Source of the DNA: Stentor roeselii | Taxonomy: Eukaryota > Ciliophora > Heterotrichea > Heterotrichida > Stentoridae | NCBI GenBank assembly: GCA_006503475.1 | Contig: RSEH01000210.1 | Location: 22,287 to 86,286 of the forward strand | Reading direction: 5' to 3' | Length of the DNA stretch: 64,000 nt | Shown: in pieces, positions 18,301 to 26,729 of the stretch | Layout: each line of letters starts with the position of its first letter | Numbering within the stretch: position 1 is the stretch's first letter | The notes under the pieces: model-generated | Told to the model about the DNA's origin: nothing | Databases searched by the model: none | The model's input: the letters and a program-made list of their open reading frames with translations, nothing else | Program-made: the position numbers and the translations under genes

Positions 18301-21300
18301 ATGGCGTCCTTGAAATGTAGCTTTAGTGACTGTCTCGTGCCTGCCACTCTTGAATGCACCGGGGACCATCCCAGTCAGGCTTTTTGTGAAAGACATTTTA
18401 ATGAACACCAGGAAACCCCTGGAAGGCACTTTATGACTGATCTTTCAGCTAGTCCGATAAGGGCAGATATTTTGATGTATAAGTCTTCGATTGACCTTGA
18501 AAGAAGCTGTTGTTTGTCGCAGTTTAGCCGAGATGCTTATATTTTTAAACTGCATCATGTCAATGTCGACCTTCCTGATGATTACCAGGGATCTTTAAGA
18601 AGCCTTGCTTTGATCTTGGCTAATAAACTTGTTCATGTGAAAGCTGCTGATAATGAAGCTTTAATCAAGAAAATTAAGATGTTTTTGAATGCTACGAAAC
18701 AGATTGTTTATAATATTGATGTCAATCAAGATGTGATTGTGGAAAAAGTTTTGAAGATTTTTAATGACTTGCATAGTGAAATCAGTGATATTAATATCTC
18801 GTTTATCAATGAACTTATACAAAGGGCGAAAAATGTGTTTTCTATGAAAGAGTCAGCGAAGAAGAAATTTATTTTTACTATTAAACTTGAGGAAGAAGCG
18901 CAGAAATTTATCGCGCCTTTTATGACTGAAGTTAATATCAATATTCAAAAGTTTACTGAAGCGTTTCATGAAACTTTTTCGTATTTTTTCACTGAGAAAA
19001 ATGCAGATTTCACCCAGGAATTAAATCAGTTTGATTACAGGATTAATCAAGAGAAAAATCAAAAGTTTCAGAATTATAAAAATAGATTTTATGATTTGAT
19101 TTTTGAATATTATATCACTGAAGTTCAGTATATCAGACTAGCTCTCTTCACCTCGAAAATAACCGAAGATTACAAAATAGACATAAACAAAGAACTTCCC
19201 TGGACAATGATCAGTTGTTTAATCCTTCAAAAAACCGAATCCTCTCTTTCCAGACCAGTCGAAATCTCTCCAACCGAGCTTCTAATCCCACTCCACCTTC
19301 ACCGAGAGTCCTTCATAGTTTACTACTCAGGTTCGCAAACTCCAACCCTATCAAAGCTAAACAGTTTTACCTCCTTCGCGATAGTCCAAGGTTCAATTCC
19401 CGAAAAAGTCTTTCTCCACCGAGGAAAAGAGTCCAAGTTAGACGAATACGTGTTAAAATCAGGAAGACTCGAAAAAGTCCAAGATTTTCAACTAATGACA
19501 AAAGCCGGAGAAGAAATCGACGACATTCTTTTCATAAAAGACTCAGAAAAATTCTTAATAATCGTGAATAGTTCAATTTTACTCAGTCGAACCATCGGCT
19601 CCTCAGTCCGAAACGAGCTAAGATACAACCGAGACGACGGTGACCTGCTAGGACTTGCTTATTATCGTGAAAAGAAGCTGGTATGTGTAAAAAGTTCAAA
19701 ATTTATCAAGATTTACAATGTCCATCTTCAAAGCATTGCCTCTTTCGAAGTCCCTGGCCGACTTTTATGCACTGTTTCGACTTTTGTTAACTTCGGGTAT
19801 GTTGTACTTGTTTTAGATAATACTGTCATTGAAGTAAGACTTCACCTTGGCCCGGAGTTAGCTGCACGTTCTTCAATCATCGCTGATAAAGGACTAATAG
19901 TTCCTTGCGCTAACTCGATGAGTAAGGACCGCCTGGACCTGATGAAAAACAGCAGCCAGTACATTGAAGCAGTGAATAGAAAATTTGGAATTCCTGATAA
20001 AAATCCTATCATCAAGTCGAGAATGAACAGCTTTCAACCTGAGATTATTATTTTGACTGAAAATAACCCTGGGGCTAAACCATTCATGCCTGACCCTCGG
20101 ATTAGTCTTCTGCAAGACTCGGGAAAAAATTCAGCTTTCCAGGGTTTTAATAGTTTTGGAAATTCTGTGCAGAGACCTCCTTCGATACCGAATTTTCCGG
20201 GAAGTAATGTTGGGCATAATATGGGAAAAGGGAATAATTCTGGAGGTAAAGAGACTGGATTGGGAAGTGATAATTTTGTGGGAACTGGGATTCAGAATAT
20301 TCCTAACCTTCCAAACTTTCCTCAGAATCAGAATGTTTTGATGAATAGTCAAAATTTACCGAAATTACCTGATTTACCTGTTGTGCCTAATTTGAATGTT
20401 TCAGGCCCTCCAATTCCCGTAATCCCAAGCATACCATCAGTATCTCGATTAGAAACCCCTCCAATCCAAAAAATCAATTCGAATCCACCTCCGATTCCCC
20501 AACTTCCTCCAACAATTCCAGATTTATCATCAACAATGCCAAAGGCTCCAGTTTTACCAAATCGATCCTCAGATCAACTGAGAAATTCTTTTCCAAGTAG
20601 CTCATCAGACTTAAAAACAGGTCCTCCTCTGATCCCTAACAGAGTCTCAATGCCCCTTAGTGGGCCACCAATTCTTCCAAACTTCCCTAATTCATCAGGC
20701 AACAATATTCCCCCTGTGTTGCCCATTATTCCATCTTCTATTCCAAAGAGTGGCGCTGTTGTAATACCAAATATTCCTCCATCGATGCCGAACTTGCCTT
20801 CATCGAATCAAAACTTGCCTCCATCGATTCCCAATTTGCCTTCATCGAATCAAAACTTGCCTCCATCGATGCCGAACTTGCCTCCATCGATGCCGAACTT
20901 GCCTTCATCGAATCAAAACTTGCCTCCATCGATGCCGAACTTGCCTCCATCGATTCCTAATTTGCCTCCATCAATGCCTAACAATAGCTCTGGTGTGATT
21001 TCTCCTCCAATGCAGAATCCTGGTCCTTTTTCTGGACAGAACTTGACTTCTTCTGCTCAGATCCCCAACTTGCCACCTTCGAATAATGTAGGCCCTCCTA
21101 AACTACCAAACTTGAATCAGTTGAATCAAAATGTAGGTCAGCTAACGAATATAAGTTCTTCAAATCCGAAAAGTGAACCTATTCCGATACCGACTTTACC
21201 TCCTCAAACACCGAACTTGCCTTTGGTATCCAATCCTGGCCCTGTTTTTATACAGAAATTGCCTTCTCCAAATATGAATACTAGTCCTCCAATAATACCA

Positions 21301-21858
21301 AACTTAGTTTTTCAATCTTCACCAAGTGCAAACATTCCTCCTGTTCCAAGCATGGGTCCTCCTGTTCCAAACATGGGTCCTCCTGTTCCAAACATGGGTC
21401 CTCCTGTTCCAAACATGGGTCATTCTGTTCCAAACATGGGTCCTCCGATTCCAAACATGGGTCCTCCTGTTCTTCCAAGTATGGGCCCTCCTGCTCCAAA
21501 CATGGGCCTTCCTGTTCTTCCAAGCATGGGCCCTCCTGCTCTTCCAAAAATAGGTCCTGCACTTTCAAACATGGGCCCTCCTGATCCAAACCTGAAGCCA
21601 TTTTCAATTTCAGAAACGACACCAATAAATGAAAATTCAGTGATTTTATCTCAAAGTTCACCAAAAGACGAAACATTATCTGCAGAATTTCCTCCATTTT
21701 CAGGTACAAACGAGATTTCAAGTCCAATTCAATCATATGTTTCAGATATGTATCCAACCTCAGTAAATGAAGCAAAAGAAGAAAGTTCTGACTCGAGTTC
21801 ATCGGATTCGAATGAAGGGCCATCAAGTGATTCGATTGAAAGTGATGTAGAAGAATGA
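18301..21858 (+). CDS. B-box-like zinc protein with long Pro/Asn-rich repeat tail
   Basis: 1185 residues. Residues 5-45 carry spaced Cys/His (CSFSDC, LEC, AFCERHFNEHQ, GRHF) in the order of a B-box zinc finger, used by TRIM-like proteins for self-association. Residues ~100-330 are helical. Residues ~330-560 contain strand-rich segments that could form a beta-propeller (inference). From ~590 on the tail is low complexity, with seven-residue units LPPSMPN/LPSSNQN (about 20780-20985) and PPVPNMG (about 21345-21470), then an acidic Ser/Asp end. Pro-rich tails often bind SH3, WW or profilin-type partners. Codon use in the repeats does not differ strikingly. Confidence 0.7.
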   Translation: MASLKCSFSDCLVPATLECTGDHPSQAFCERHFNEHQETPGRHFMTDLSASPIRADILMYKSSIDLERSCCLSQFSRDAYIFKLHHVNVDLPDDYQGSLRSLALILANKLVHVKAADNEALIKKIKMFLNATKQIVYNIDVNQDVIVEKVLKIFNDLHSEISDINISFINELIQRAKNVFSMKESAKKKFIFTIKLEEEAQKFIAPFMTEVNINIQKFTEAFHETFSYFFTEKNADFTQELNQFDYRINQEKNQKFQNYKNRFYDLIFEYYITEVQYIRLALFTSKITEDYKIDINKELPWTMISCLILQKTESSLSRPVEISPTELLIPLHLHRESFIVYYSGSQTPTLSKLNSFTSFAIVQGSIPEKVFLHRGKESKLDEYVLKSGRLEKVQDFQLMTKAGEEIDDILFIKDSEKFLIIVNSSILLSRTIGSSVRNELRYNRDDGDLLGLAYYREKKLVCVKSSKFIKIYNVHLQSIASFEVPGRLLCTVSTFVNFGYVVLVLDNTVIEVRLHLGPELAARSSIIADKGLIVPCANSMSKDRLDLMKNSSQYIEAVNRKFGIPDKNPIIKSRMNSFQPEIIILTENNPGAKPFMPDPRISLLQDSGKNSAFQGFNSFGNSVQRPPSIPNFPGSNVGHNMGKGNNSGGKETGLGSDNFVGTGIQNIPNLPNFPQNQNVLMNSQNLPKLPDLPVVPNLNVSGPPIPVIPSIPSVSRLETPPIQKINSNPPPIPQLPPTIPDLSSTMPKAPVLPNRSSDQLRNSFPSSSSDLKTGPPLIPNRVSMPLSGPPILPNFPNSSGNNIPPVLPIIPSSIPKSGAVVIPNIPPSMPNLPSSNQNLPPSIPNLPSSNQNLPPSMPNLPPSMPNLPSSNQNLPPSMPNLPPSIPNLPPSMPNNSSGVISPPMQNPGPFSGQNLTSSAQIPNLPPSNNVGPPKLPNLNQLNQNVGQLTNISSSNPKSEPIPIPTLPPQTPNLPLVSNPGPVFIQKLPSPNMNTSPPIIPNLVFQSSPSANIPPVPSMGPPVPNMGPPVPNMGPPVPNMGHSVPNMGPPIPNMGPPVLPSMGPPAPNMGLPVLPSMGPPALPKIGPALSNMGPPDPNLKPFSISETTPINENSVILSQSSPKDETLSAEFPPFSGTNEISSPIQSYVSDMYPTSVNEAKEESSDSSSSDSNEGPSSDSIESDVEE
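20775..20985 (+). repeat. in-gene 21-bp repeat coding LPPSxPN / LPSSNQN
   Basis: About ten 21-bp units in the Pro-rich tail, alternating CCATCGATGCCGAACTTGCC-like and TCATCGAATCAAAACTTGCC-like forms, with higher-order 42- and 63-bp periodicity. Confidence 0.85.
21340..21600 (+). repeat. in-gene 21-bp repeat coding PPVPNMG
   Basis: Tandem CCTCCTGTTCCAAACATGGG units, at first nearly identical then degenerating with LPSMG and LPKIG variants toward the 3' end. Confidence 0.85.
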
Positions 21859-21992
21859 AAGATGATTAGTAAATAATAGGAAATTATTGATATATGTAAA
21901 GATAAAATTAATTGAAAAGGTCTAAAGACCTTCAAAATCATAACCCTTAATATCCAGTGATCCATTCACCCTTTTAAAATTATTCTTAGCTA

Positions 21993-22880
21993 CTACCCTT
22001 CAACCGGCTGTCCATCAGGAGAGGCTTCTTCCGCCTTAGCCGGTACTTTCGGACTGAAAATAGCTCTAGAACTAACAGTGATATCACTTTTGAATATTCC
22101 ACTTCCAGTCGTATGCTTTCCATCCAGTCTATTCTTCTCAATTTTATGCGCGATTTTAATTTCCTTCCTTAAATTCTGGTACTTTTTAATAAGACTCTCT
22201 ATCTTTGCAGCTCTCTGTTTTTTCATTTCATCAAATTCAGTCTTCGCTCTTTTCCTAAACGAAAAGATTTCATTTTCCTGTCTTTTCGCAAGAGCTGCTA
22301 AATTTTGTTTGATTTTCGCATCTCTTTCAACTCCCCAGGTCTTTTTTTCTTCCTCTTCAAGTTCAGCGATTTTCTGTTGAATGGCATGAGCTTCTTTGTA
22401 CTCTTTGTTCCTGACGAGGGTTTCTTGAATTCTCATCAAGTTGAGAGTTTCAGAAGAATGCTTGGGAATCATGGGAATTGTTTCTTCTAAGGTTTTTGTT
22501 GTGGTTTCCTTTTCAGATGCTTGCTTTTGGACGAGCTGGTCTTCGTCTTCTTGGCACTTTGCTTTGTACTTTTCCATTCGGTCGTCCCATTCTTCGTTGA
22601 ATTGTTTGAGCTCTTCTTCGTAGGCTTTTTCGATGTCCGCCTGCTCTTTGAACTGCTTTTGGCAAAGGGTTTCTTCGCGCTTCTTTTTCTGTTCCTGTCG
22701 TAGTTTGAGGATGCGTTGGTGGACTTTGTCGGCTTCTAAGAAGTTCCCTCCTGTTTCGTGCTCTTTTCGTTGGGCATCGAGAGTGTTGCTGTTTAGATGT
22801 TACATTAACTCTTCTAATTCATCGGACTCGCCTTGGCCTCCGTTGCCTGCAGCTCCTTCCTCTACTACTGGGGATTCCAT
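21993..22880 (-). CDS. coiled-coil protein (two exons)
   Basis: Exons 22804-22880 and 21993-22788, 290 residues. The first exon codes MESPVVEEGAAGNGGQGESD and an acidic stretch; the 15-nt intron splits an Ile codon, and the reading frame then runs through NTLDAQRKEHETGG into the long second exon. Without splicing the frame stops at once. The body is a charged helix with a segment EYKEAHAIQQKIAELEEEE that recalls a UVR-type helical hairpin, then a basic coiled coil. Function unknown; a cytoskeletal or ciliary part is possible. Confidence 0.75.
22789..22803 (-). other. 15-nt intron, coiled-coil gene
   Basis: GTAACATCTAAACAG on the - strand, A at position 10, ending CAG. Phase 2 (after two bases of an Ile codon); unspliced it creates an immediate TAA. 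Confidence 0.9.
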
Positions 22881-23283
22881 ATTTATGTCCATTGGTTTTT
22901 AAGGCTAAGACCTTGTCCTTGAGCTTGTATAGTCTATCAAAGAGTTATTTCTAAATAATTTAACCAGAAACTCAAACTTTTTTGGTTTTCGTATAAATTG
23001 ATGATAATTGGAACTTCTTATTATTTTAGTATAGAATTTTTAATTACTGAGTTACACACAAGACAATCTGCAATGATTTCATCGAATCATTTGGAGATGA
23101 TTCTAGTTGATTTGAATGGTAGGTGGTGGAATTATAAATTCTTATTGTGATATTTGAATAAAAGTTAATTATAAAATATTTGAAGATAAGTAGGTACCCA
23201 GTCTCTTCAAAGTTCATGTTTTTTCATAGTTCCATTTAGTTGGTGAACAATTATAATGAAAAGTTCATAAATTACCTACTGGG
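22881..23283. other. AT-rich intergenic region
   Basis: 403 bp between two - strand genes. No ORF of note, no RNA gene and no repeat longer than chance was seen. The part next to 22880 serves as the leader of the two-exon gene. Confidence 0.5.
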
Positions 23284-23868
23284 TCAGTTCTTTCCATCTT
23301 CAGAGGCAAAAAATTTATTCGTTCCTTCCTTTTCCGAATACTCATGCTGATCATCCGACAAGTTGTCATCAGATTCAATTGAATCATCATCCTCAGACTC
23401 TAGATCCTTCTGCTTTTTTTCAGCCACTGGATTACTTTTCACATGTCCAGGAGGTAATTTTTCTTCATTTCTTTGTTTAGTGGCTCTTGCCGGTTGCTTC
23501 TTTTCTTTAATCTTCGGTTCTTCAAAGTCGCTTTCATCTTCTTCACTTTCACTGTCAGCAGGTTTCTTTTTCTTCTTCAATTTCTTTTCCTCTTGTTTCT
23601 TTGCTTTTTTCTCTTCTTTTTCAAGTCTTTTGGCTTCCTTTTGCTTGAGTTTTGCTTCTTTCTTAGCAGCCTTTTCCCTCTCTTTCTCCAGCTTTTTGGC
23701 TTCTTTCAAAGCTTTCTTTTCAGCCTTTTCCTTTTCCTTCTTTTCTTTGGCGGAAGAAGCTTTGGTTGGGTCTGTTCTAGCTTTCGCTTTAGGAGGGGAG
23801 TCGTGATGGTCTTGACCGTGAGGAGTGTCTCTCTTGGCAGGTAATGAATCCGCTGAATTATCAGCCAT
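23284..23868 (-). CDS. Lys/Glu-rich low-complexity protein
   Basis: 194 residues: a polar head, residues ~40-105 of alternating Lys and Glu/Ala (KEKEKAEKKALKEAKKLEKE-type single alpha-helix), then acidic patches with Ser (SESEEDESD, ESEDDDSIESDD) that look like CK2 sites. No globular domain is seen. Possibly nuclear or chromatin-associated on charge pattern, which is weak evidence. The opposite-strand frames over it are composition shadows. Confidence 0.6.
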   Translation of the reverse strand: MADNSADSLPAKRDTPHGQDHHDSPPKAKARTDPTKASSAKEKKEKEKAEKKALKEAKKLEKEREKAAKKEAKLKQKEAKRLEKEEKKAKKQEEKKLKKKKKPADSESEEDESDFEEPKIKEKKQPARATKQRNEEKLPPGHVKSNPVAEKKQKDLESEDDDSIESDDNLSDDQHEYSEKEGTNKFFASEDGKN

Positions 23869-24195
23869 ATTATAAGCTTTCCCACCAAAATTGGAATGAT
23901 TCGAAAGGATTAATATGGAGATTTGTGATAGTGGTGATTGATGTGAGATTTGAAGGATTAATGTTGAGTGGATTGGGGTAAATTGGTTTTTTTAAGAAGT
24001 TTAAACGGATTTTTTGTGGTCTGGCTTGGATGAAGAAAGATTTTTTTGATTTGGGATTGTTTTTGGGAGATGGATATTTTTTAGAGGGTGATTATTGGAT
24101 TAGTAATTAGTTTAGAGCAAGGGTTTGAATAGATGGGTAGTTTGGGTTGGAAGGATTTAGAATCGAATTTCTTTTGTTAGATTTTTTTATAAAGT
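23869..24195. other. divergent intergenic region with T/G-rich + strand
   Basis: 327 bp between the Lys-rich gene (-) and the selenoprotein candidate (+). The + strand is strongly G/T-rich, so the strand coding the left gene is C/A-rich. TTTTTTTATAAAG lies immediately before the 24196 ATG and resembles a TATA-type start context. Confidence 0.5.
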
Positions 24196-24447
24196 ATGGA
24201 AGTTAGAGTAAGGATTTTCATGTTTATGTGCTGAGGATACTCTAGAAAGTTCAGGAATATTCAAGAGAAGCTTGCTGAAATAGGAATCAATATTGTTGAG
24301 TTTAATAGAGGAGACTATATGCAACTAAGAGTTTATCTTATTATTGGTGACAAAGAGCAGCTTGTACTTGAAAAATACGGTGAAGAGTTTTATGATTCTG
24401 CTATTCCTGAACAGATTAAAACTTGTTGTCTTAATTTCCTTCAGTGA
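24196..24447 (+). CDS. SELENOW: SelW-like (Rdx family) selenoprotein candidate, in-frame TGA read as Sec
   Basis: 83 residues if TGA at 24232-24234 (codon 13) is read as selenocysteine. The product begins MEVRVRIFMFMC-U-GYSRKF. SelW-type Rdx proteins share V-R-V, then CxxU-GY, then a helix KxxxLxxxL; here U-GY, the helix FRNIQEKLAEIG, the strand INIVEF and the hairpin LRVYLIIGDKEQLVLEK follow in the right order, and the length matches (SelW about 85-90). The usual Cys three residues before U is Phe, while a Cys sits directly before U. The frame is open for 71 codons after the TGA. A SECIS-like hairpin overlaps the final TGA. TGA elsewhere in the window ends genes. Such proteins are thought to be thiol redox proteins. 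A pseudogene is the main alternative. Confidence 0.7.
24232..24234 (+). other. in-frame TGA, proposed selenocysteine codon
   Basis: TGC-TGA-GGA-TAC gives C-U-G-Y, the position where SelW-family proteins carry Sec or Cys. No 15-nt GT...AG intron can remove this TGA. Confidence 0.65.
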
Positions 24448-24486
24448 AAAAGTCGTTTAAATCTTATCGGCTTTTGAGAGGATTAA
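24431..24486 (+). promoter_or_regulatory. SECIS-like hairpin overlapping the stop codon
   Basis: A lower helix pairs TTAAT (24431-24435) with ATTAA (24482-24486) and CCTT (24438-24441) with GAGG (24478-24481). The core has TGA (24445-24447, also the stop codon) facing GA (24476-24477), fitting the tandem G-A quartet. An upper 8-bp helix pairs AAAAGTCG (24448-24455) with CGGCTTTT (24468-24475), including one G-U pair. The apical loop carries AAA at 24459-24461, 11 nt above the TGA, the spacing expected for SECIS. Drawn by hand; not folded by program. Confidence 0.6.
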
Positions 24487-26298
24487 ATAATTGAGCATTA
24501 TGAAATATTTTTTAAATTTTTGTCAAAGATAATGAATTAAATACAAATCCTTAACTTTAGAATGCTTTTATTAATAGATTGATTTATCGATAAATAGTGA
24601 CTTTAGGTTTAGCAGAAAATCATTTTTATTTTTCCAGTATATTAATAAATATAACTGGAAAATAGTTAAGATATATAAACATTTTAAACATAAAAAATAT
24701 TAAAGGTTAGAACCAGATGTAGATTAGGATTAATTCGAAGAATTTTTAGTTTTGAATGAATATAAACTAAATTTAAAAAATCTTTGAATTTTTATAGATT
24801 AATCTTTTTCTGTGATATACTAGAAATATCTAGGTTTGTTTAACATTCCTACTAAAAATTATTCTGATATTAGGATTTTATAGCGCACTTTATAATCAAA
24901 ACTTATGAGGAGACCAAAAAACTGACATTTTTTTATTGATATAATAATGGAAGATAAGATTATATATCATTTATTTCAAAGAGCTAAGTAATTAATTTTT
25001 ATTATGCTTCAAGTTTTTAGTATTATCTCAAATAATGAACTATTAAGAATCTTGTTAGTTTCATGAACATAGTCATCGAAAGATATTAAATGAATATGAT
25101 TTCTTAAAGATTATAAGTAATGCAGATGAAATTGAATTATTCACTTAGCAATCATCAAAAACTTCTTTGGCCTTTATTATCAAAGAATACCTAATGATCG
25201 AATTCTCTTATTTCTAAATGTTTGTCTATATTTTTTTTTATAATTTTTTTCAAGTAGCCTAAACGAAGTTAAAATGATTTAGATCTATTCTAAAAATTGA
25301 GTAAGTAAATATGCAGATGAAGTAATTTTAAAAATTATCTGATAATTCTAATAGGGGAGGAATATTTAGAAATTTAATATCGATTAAAACAATAACCATC
25401 GATTATAGAGATTTATTTCTTACTTTAAGGTCTCTGAAAAAAAAATTGTAAAACAAAAATTTTAATAGAATACAGTCATAAAAGTTTTGAAGATAAGATT
25501 CTAATAGATGAATTTTAGAATTTTAAAGAGAATATACGACCTTATCATAAATATTTTTATTAGACTATCAAGTTTGCTACTGGTTAAATTATAAATATTT
25601 GTATTTCGGAGACTAATTAAGACATCCGAACCAAAAAAAAAATTAATGAGTAATTAAATCACTTTTAAGTAAAAATTTCTGGTAATTAACATAATTAAAC
25701 CAAATTATGAAATTAGTTTGATGATCAATTTAAGACCTTTACAGATGATGAATATTATCAAGAGTAAGCTAAAAATCAACAGTTATATTATTGAATATAG
25801 CATAATAGCATATATGTAATTAAAATTATATCAAAGAAAAATATAAAAAATACTAATAACTGTTATAACAATAGTTTATTATCAAATATAAATTCTGCAA
25901 GTAGCAGCTAATAGATCTATTATTTTTTTGAATGGATATTTTATTTTCGGACATATTCCATAACTAATTCATAAAAGCGTTATTTTAAAGATATAAACTT
26001 CTGGCAATTGTAAAAGTTCAATAAGATTAATATTGAACAAAAAGAATCTATAATTATAATCAATTTCTTTTAGTTATAAATTTCTAAAGTAAATCTAAAA
26101 ACAGAATCTCTGAATTTTTCAAATAAACTTTAAATCTATTTATCAGTATATAAGAAATATACAGAATAAACAAAGATATTAAGTAATGAAAATCCTAAAT
26201 CCTTTCAAAAAAACCTTAAAAATACTAAAATAATTAATAAATAATCTTCTTCTCTCACTTTCACATGTTTCTGTCAGCTACAAGTAACATATTATAAA
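24448..26298. other. 1.85-kb gene desert
   Basis: Apart from the SECIS-like element at its left edge I see no ORF with protein-like content, no tRNA B-box (GGTTCRA) and no clear long repeat. Very AT-rich with stops in all frames. Much the longest gene-free stretch in the window. It is downstream of the selenoprotein candidate and upstream of CIA2. Confidence 0.5.
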
Positions 26299-26712
26299 AT
26301 GTCTTGTGAAACTATTAAAAACAGAGTTCTAGATGCCATAGGCTGCATCAGAGACCCAGAAAGACCTTGCACTCTTGAAGAACTAGGTGTTATAACTGAA
26401 GAAAGCGTTGAAGTAACAAAATCCCAATCATCTTTTCATATAATTATAACCTGGGAGCCCACAGCTCCACATTGCGCTTTTGCTAATAACATCGGGCTTT
26501 CTATGCTTTATAAAATCAAGCAAGAACTTTCAGAGATCAATATGAAAGTCCAGGTTATTCTTAAGGAAGGCTCTCATCTTACAAAGCTAGAAAGTAAGGA
26601 CTAAATAGTTGACAAGCAATTGAATGATAAGGAAAGAGTTGCAGCAGCCCTAGAGAATCCAATGGTTCTTGAAATGCTGAATGAGGTGACTCAAACACTA
26701 AACATTCACTAG
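26299..26712 (+). CDS. CIAO2: CIA2 (MIP18/FAM96) cytosolic Fe-S targeting factor, two exons
   Basis: Exons 26299-26593 and 26609-26712, 132 residues. The first exon has IRDPERPCTLEELGVITEESV and HCAFANNIGLS, the DUF59/MIP18 signature with the reactive Cys; the second gives KQLNDKERVAAALENP, the diagnostic C-terminus of the family. The 15-nt intron splits an Ile codon, and unspliced translation ends six codons too early without that C-terminus. CIA2 works with CIAO1 and MMS19 to hand Fe-S clusters to DNA and metabolic enzymes in the cytosol. It is shorter at the N-terminus than animal CIA2B. Its stop is 17 bp from that of the convergent gene. Confidence 0.93.
26594..26608 (+). other. 15-nt intron, CIA2 gene
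   Basis: GTAAGGACTAAATAG, phase 1, A at position 10. Removal restores the conserved C-terminal CIA2 motif, which is the strongest proof of the splicing rule in this window. Confidence 0.97.
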
Positions 26713-26729
26713 TTCAAATGAATTAATTA

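Noticed and set aside
23363-23844. Long Ser/Phe-rich + strand frames opposite the Lys-rich gene
   Set aside because: Complement of Lys/Glu codons (CTT, TTC, TTT) gives open antisense frames automatically.
24228-24245. An 18-nt GT...TAG string that would splice out the SelW TGA
   Set aside because: Wrong length and GTGC start compared with all other introns, and it would delete the conserved C-U-G-Y segment of the fold.
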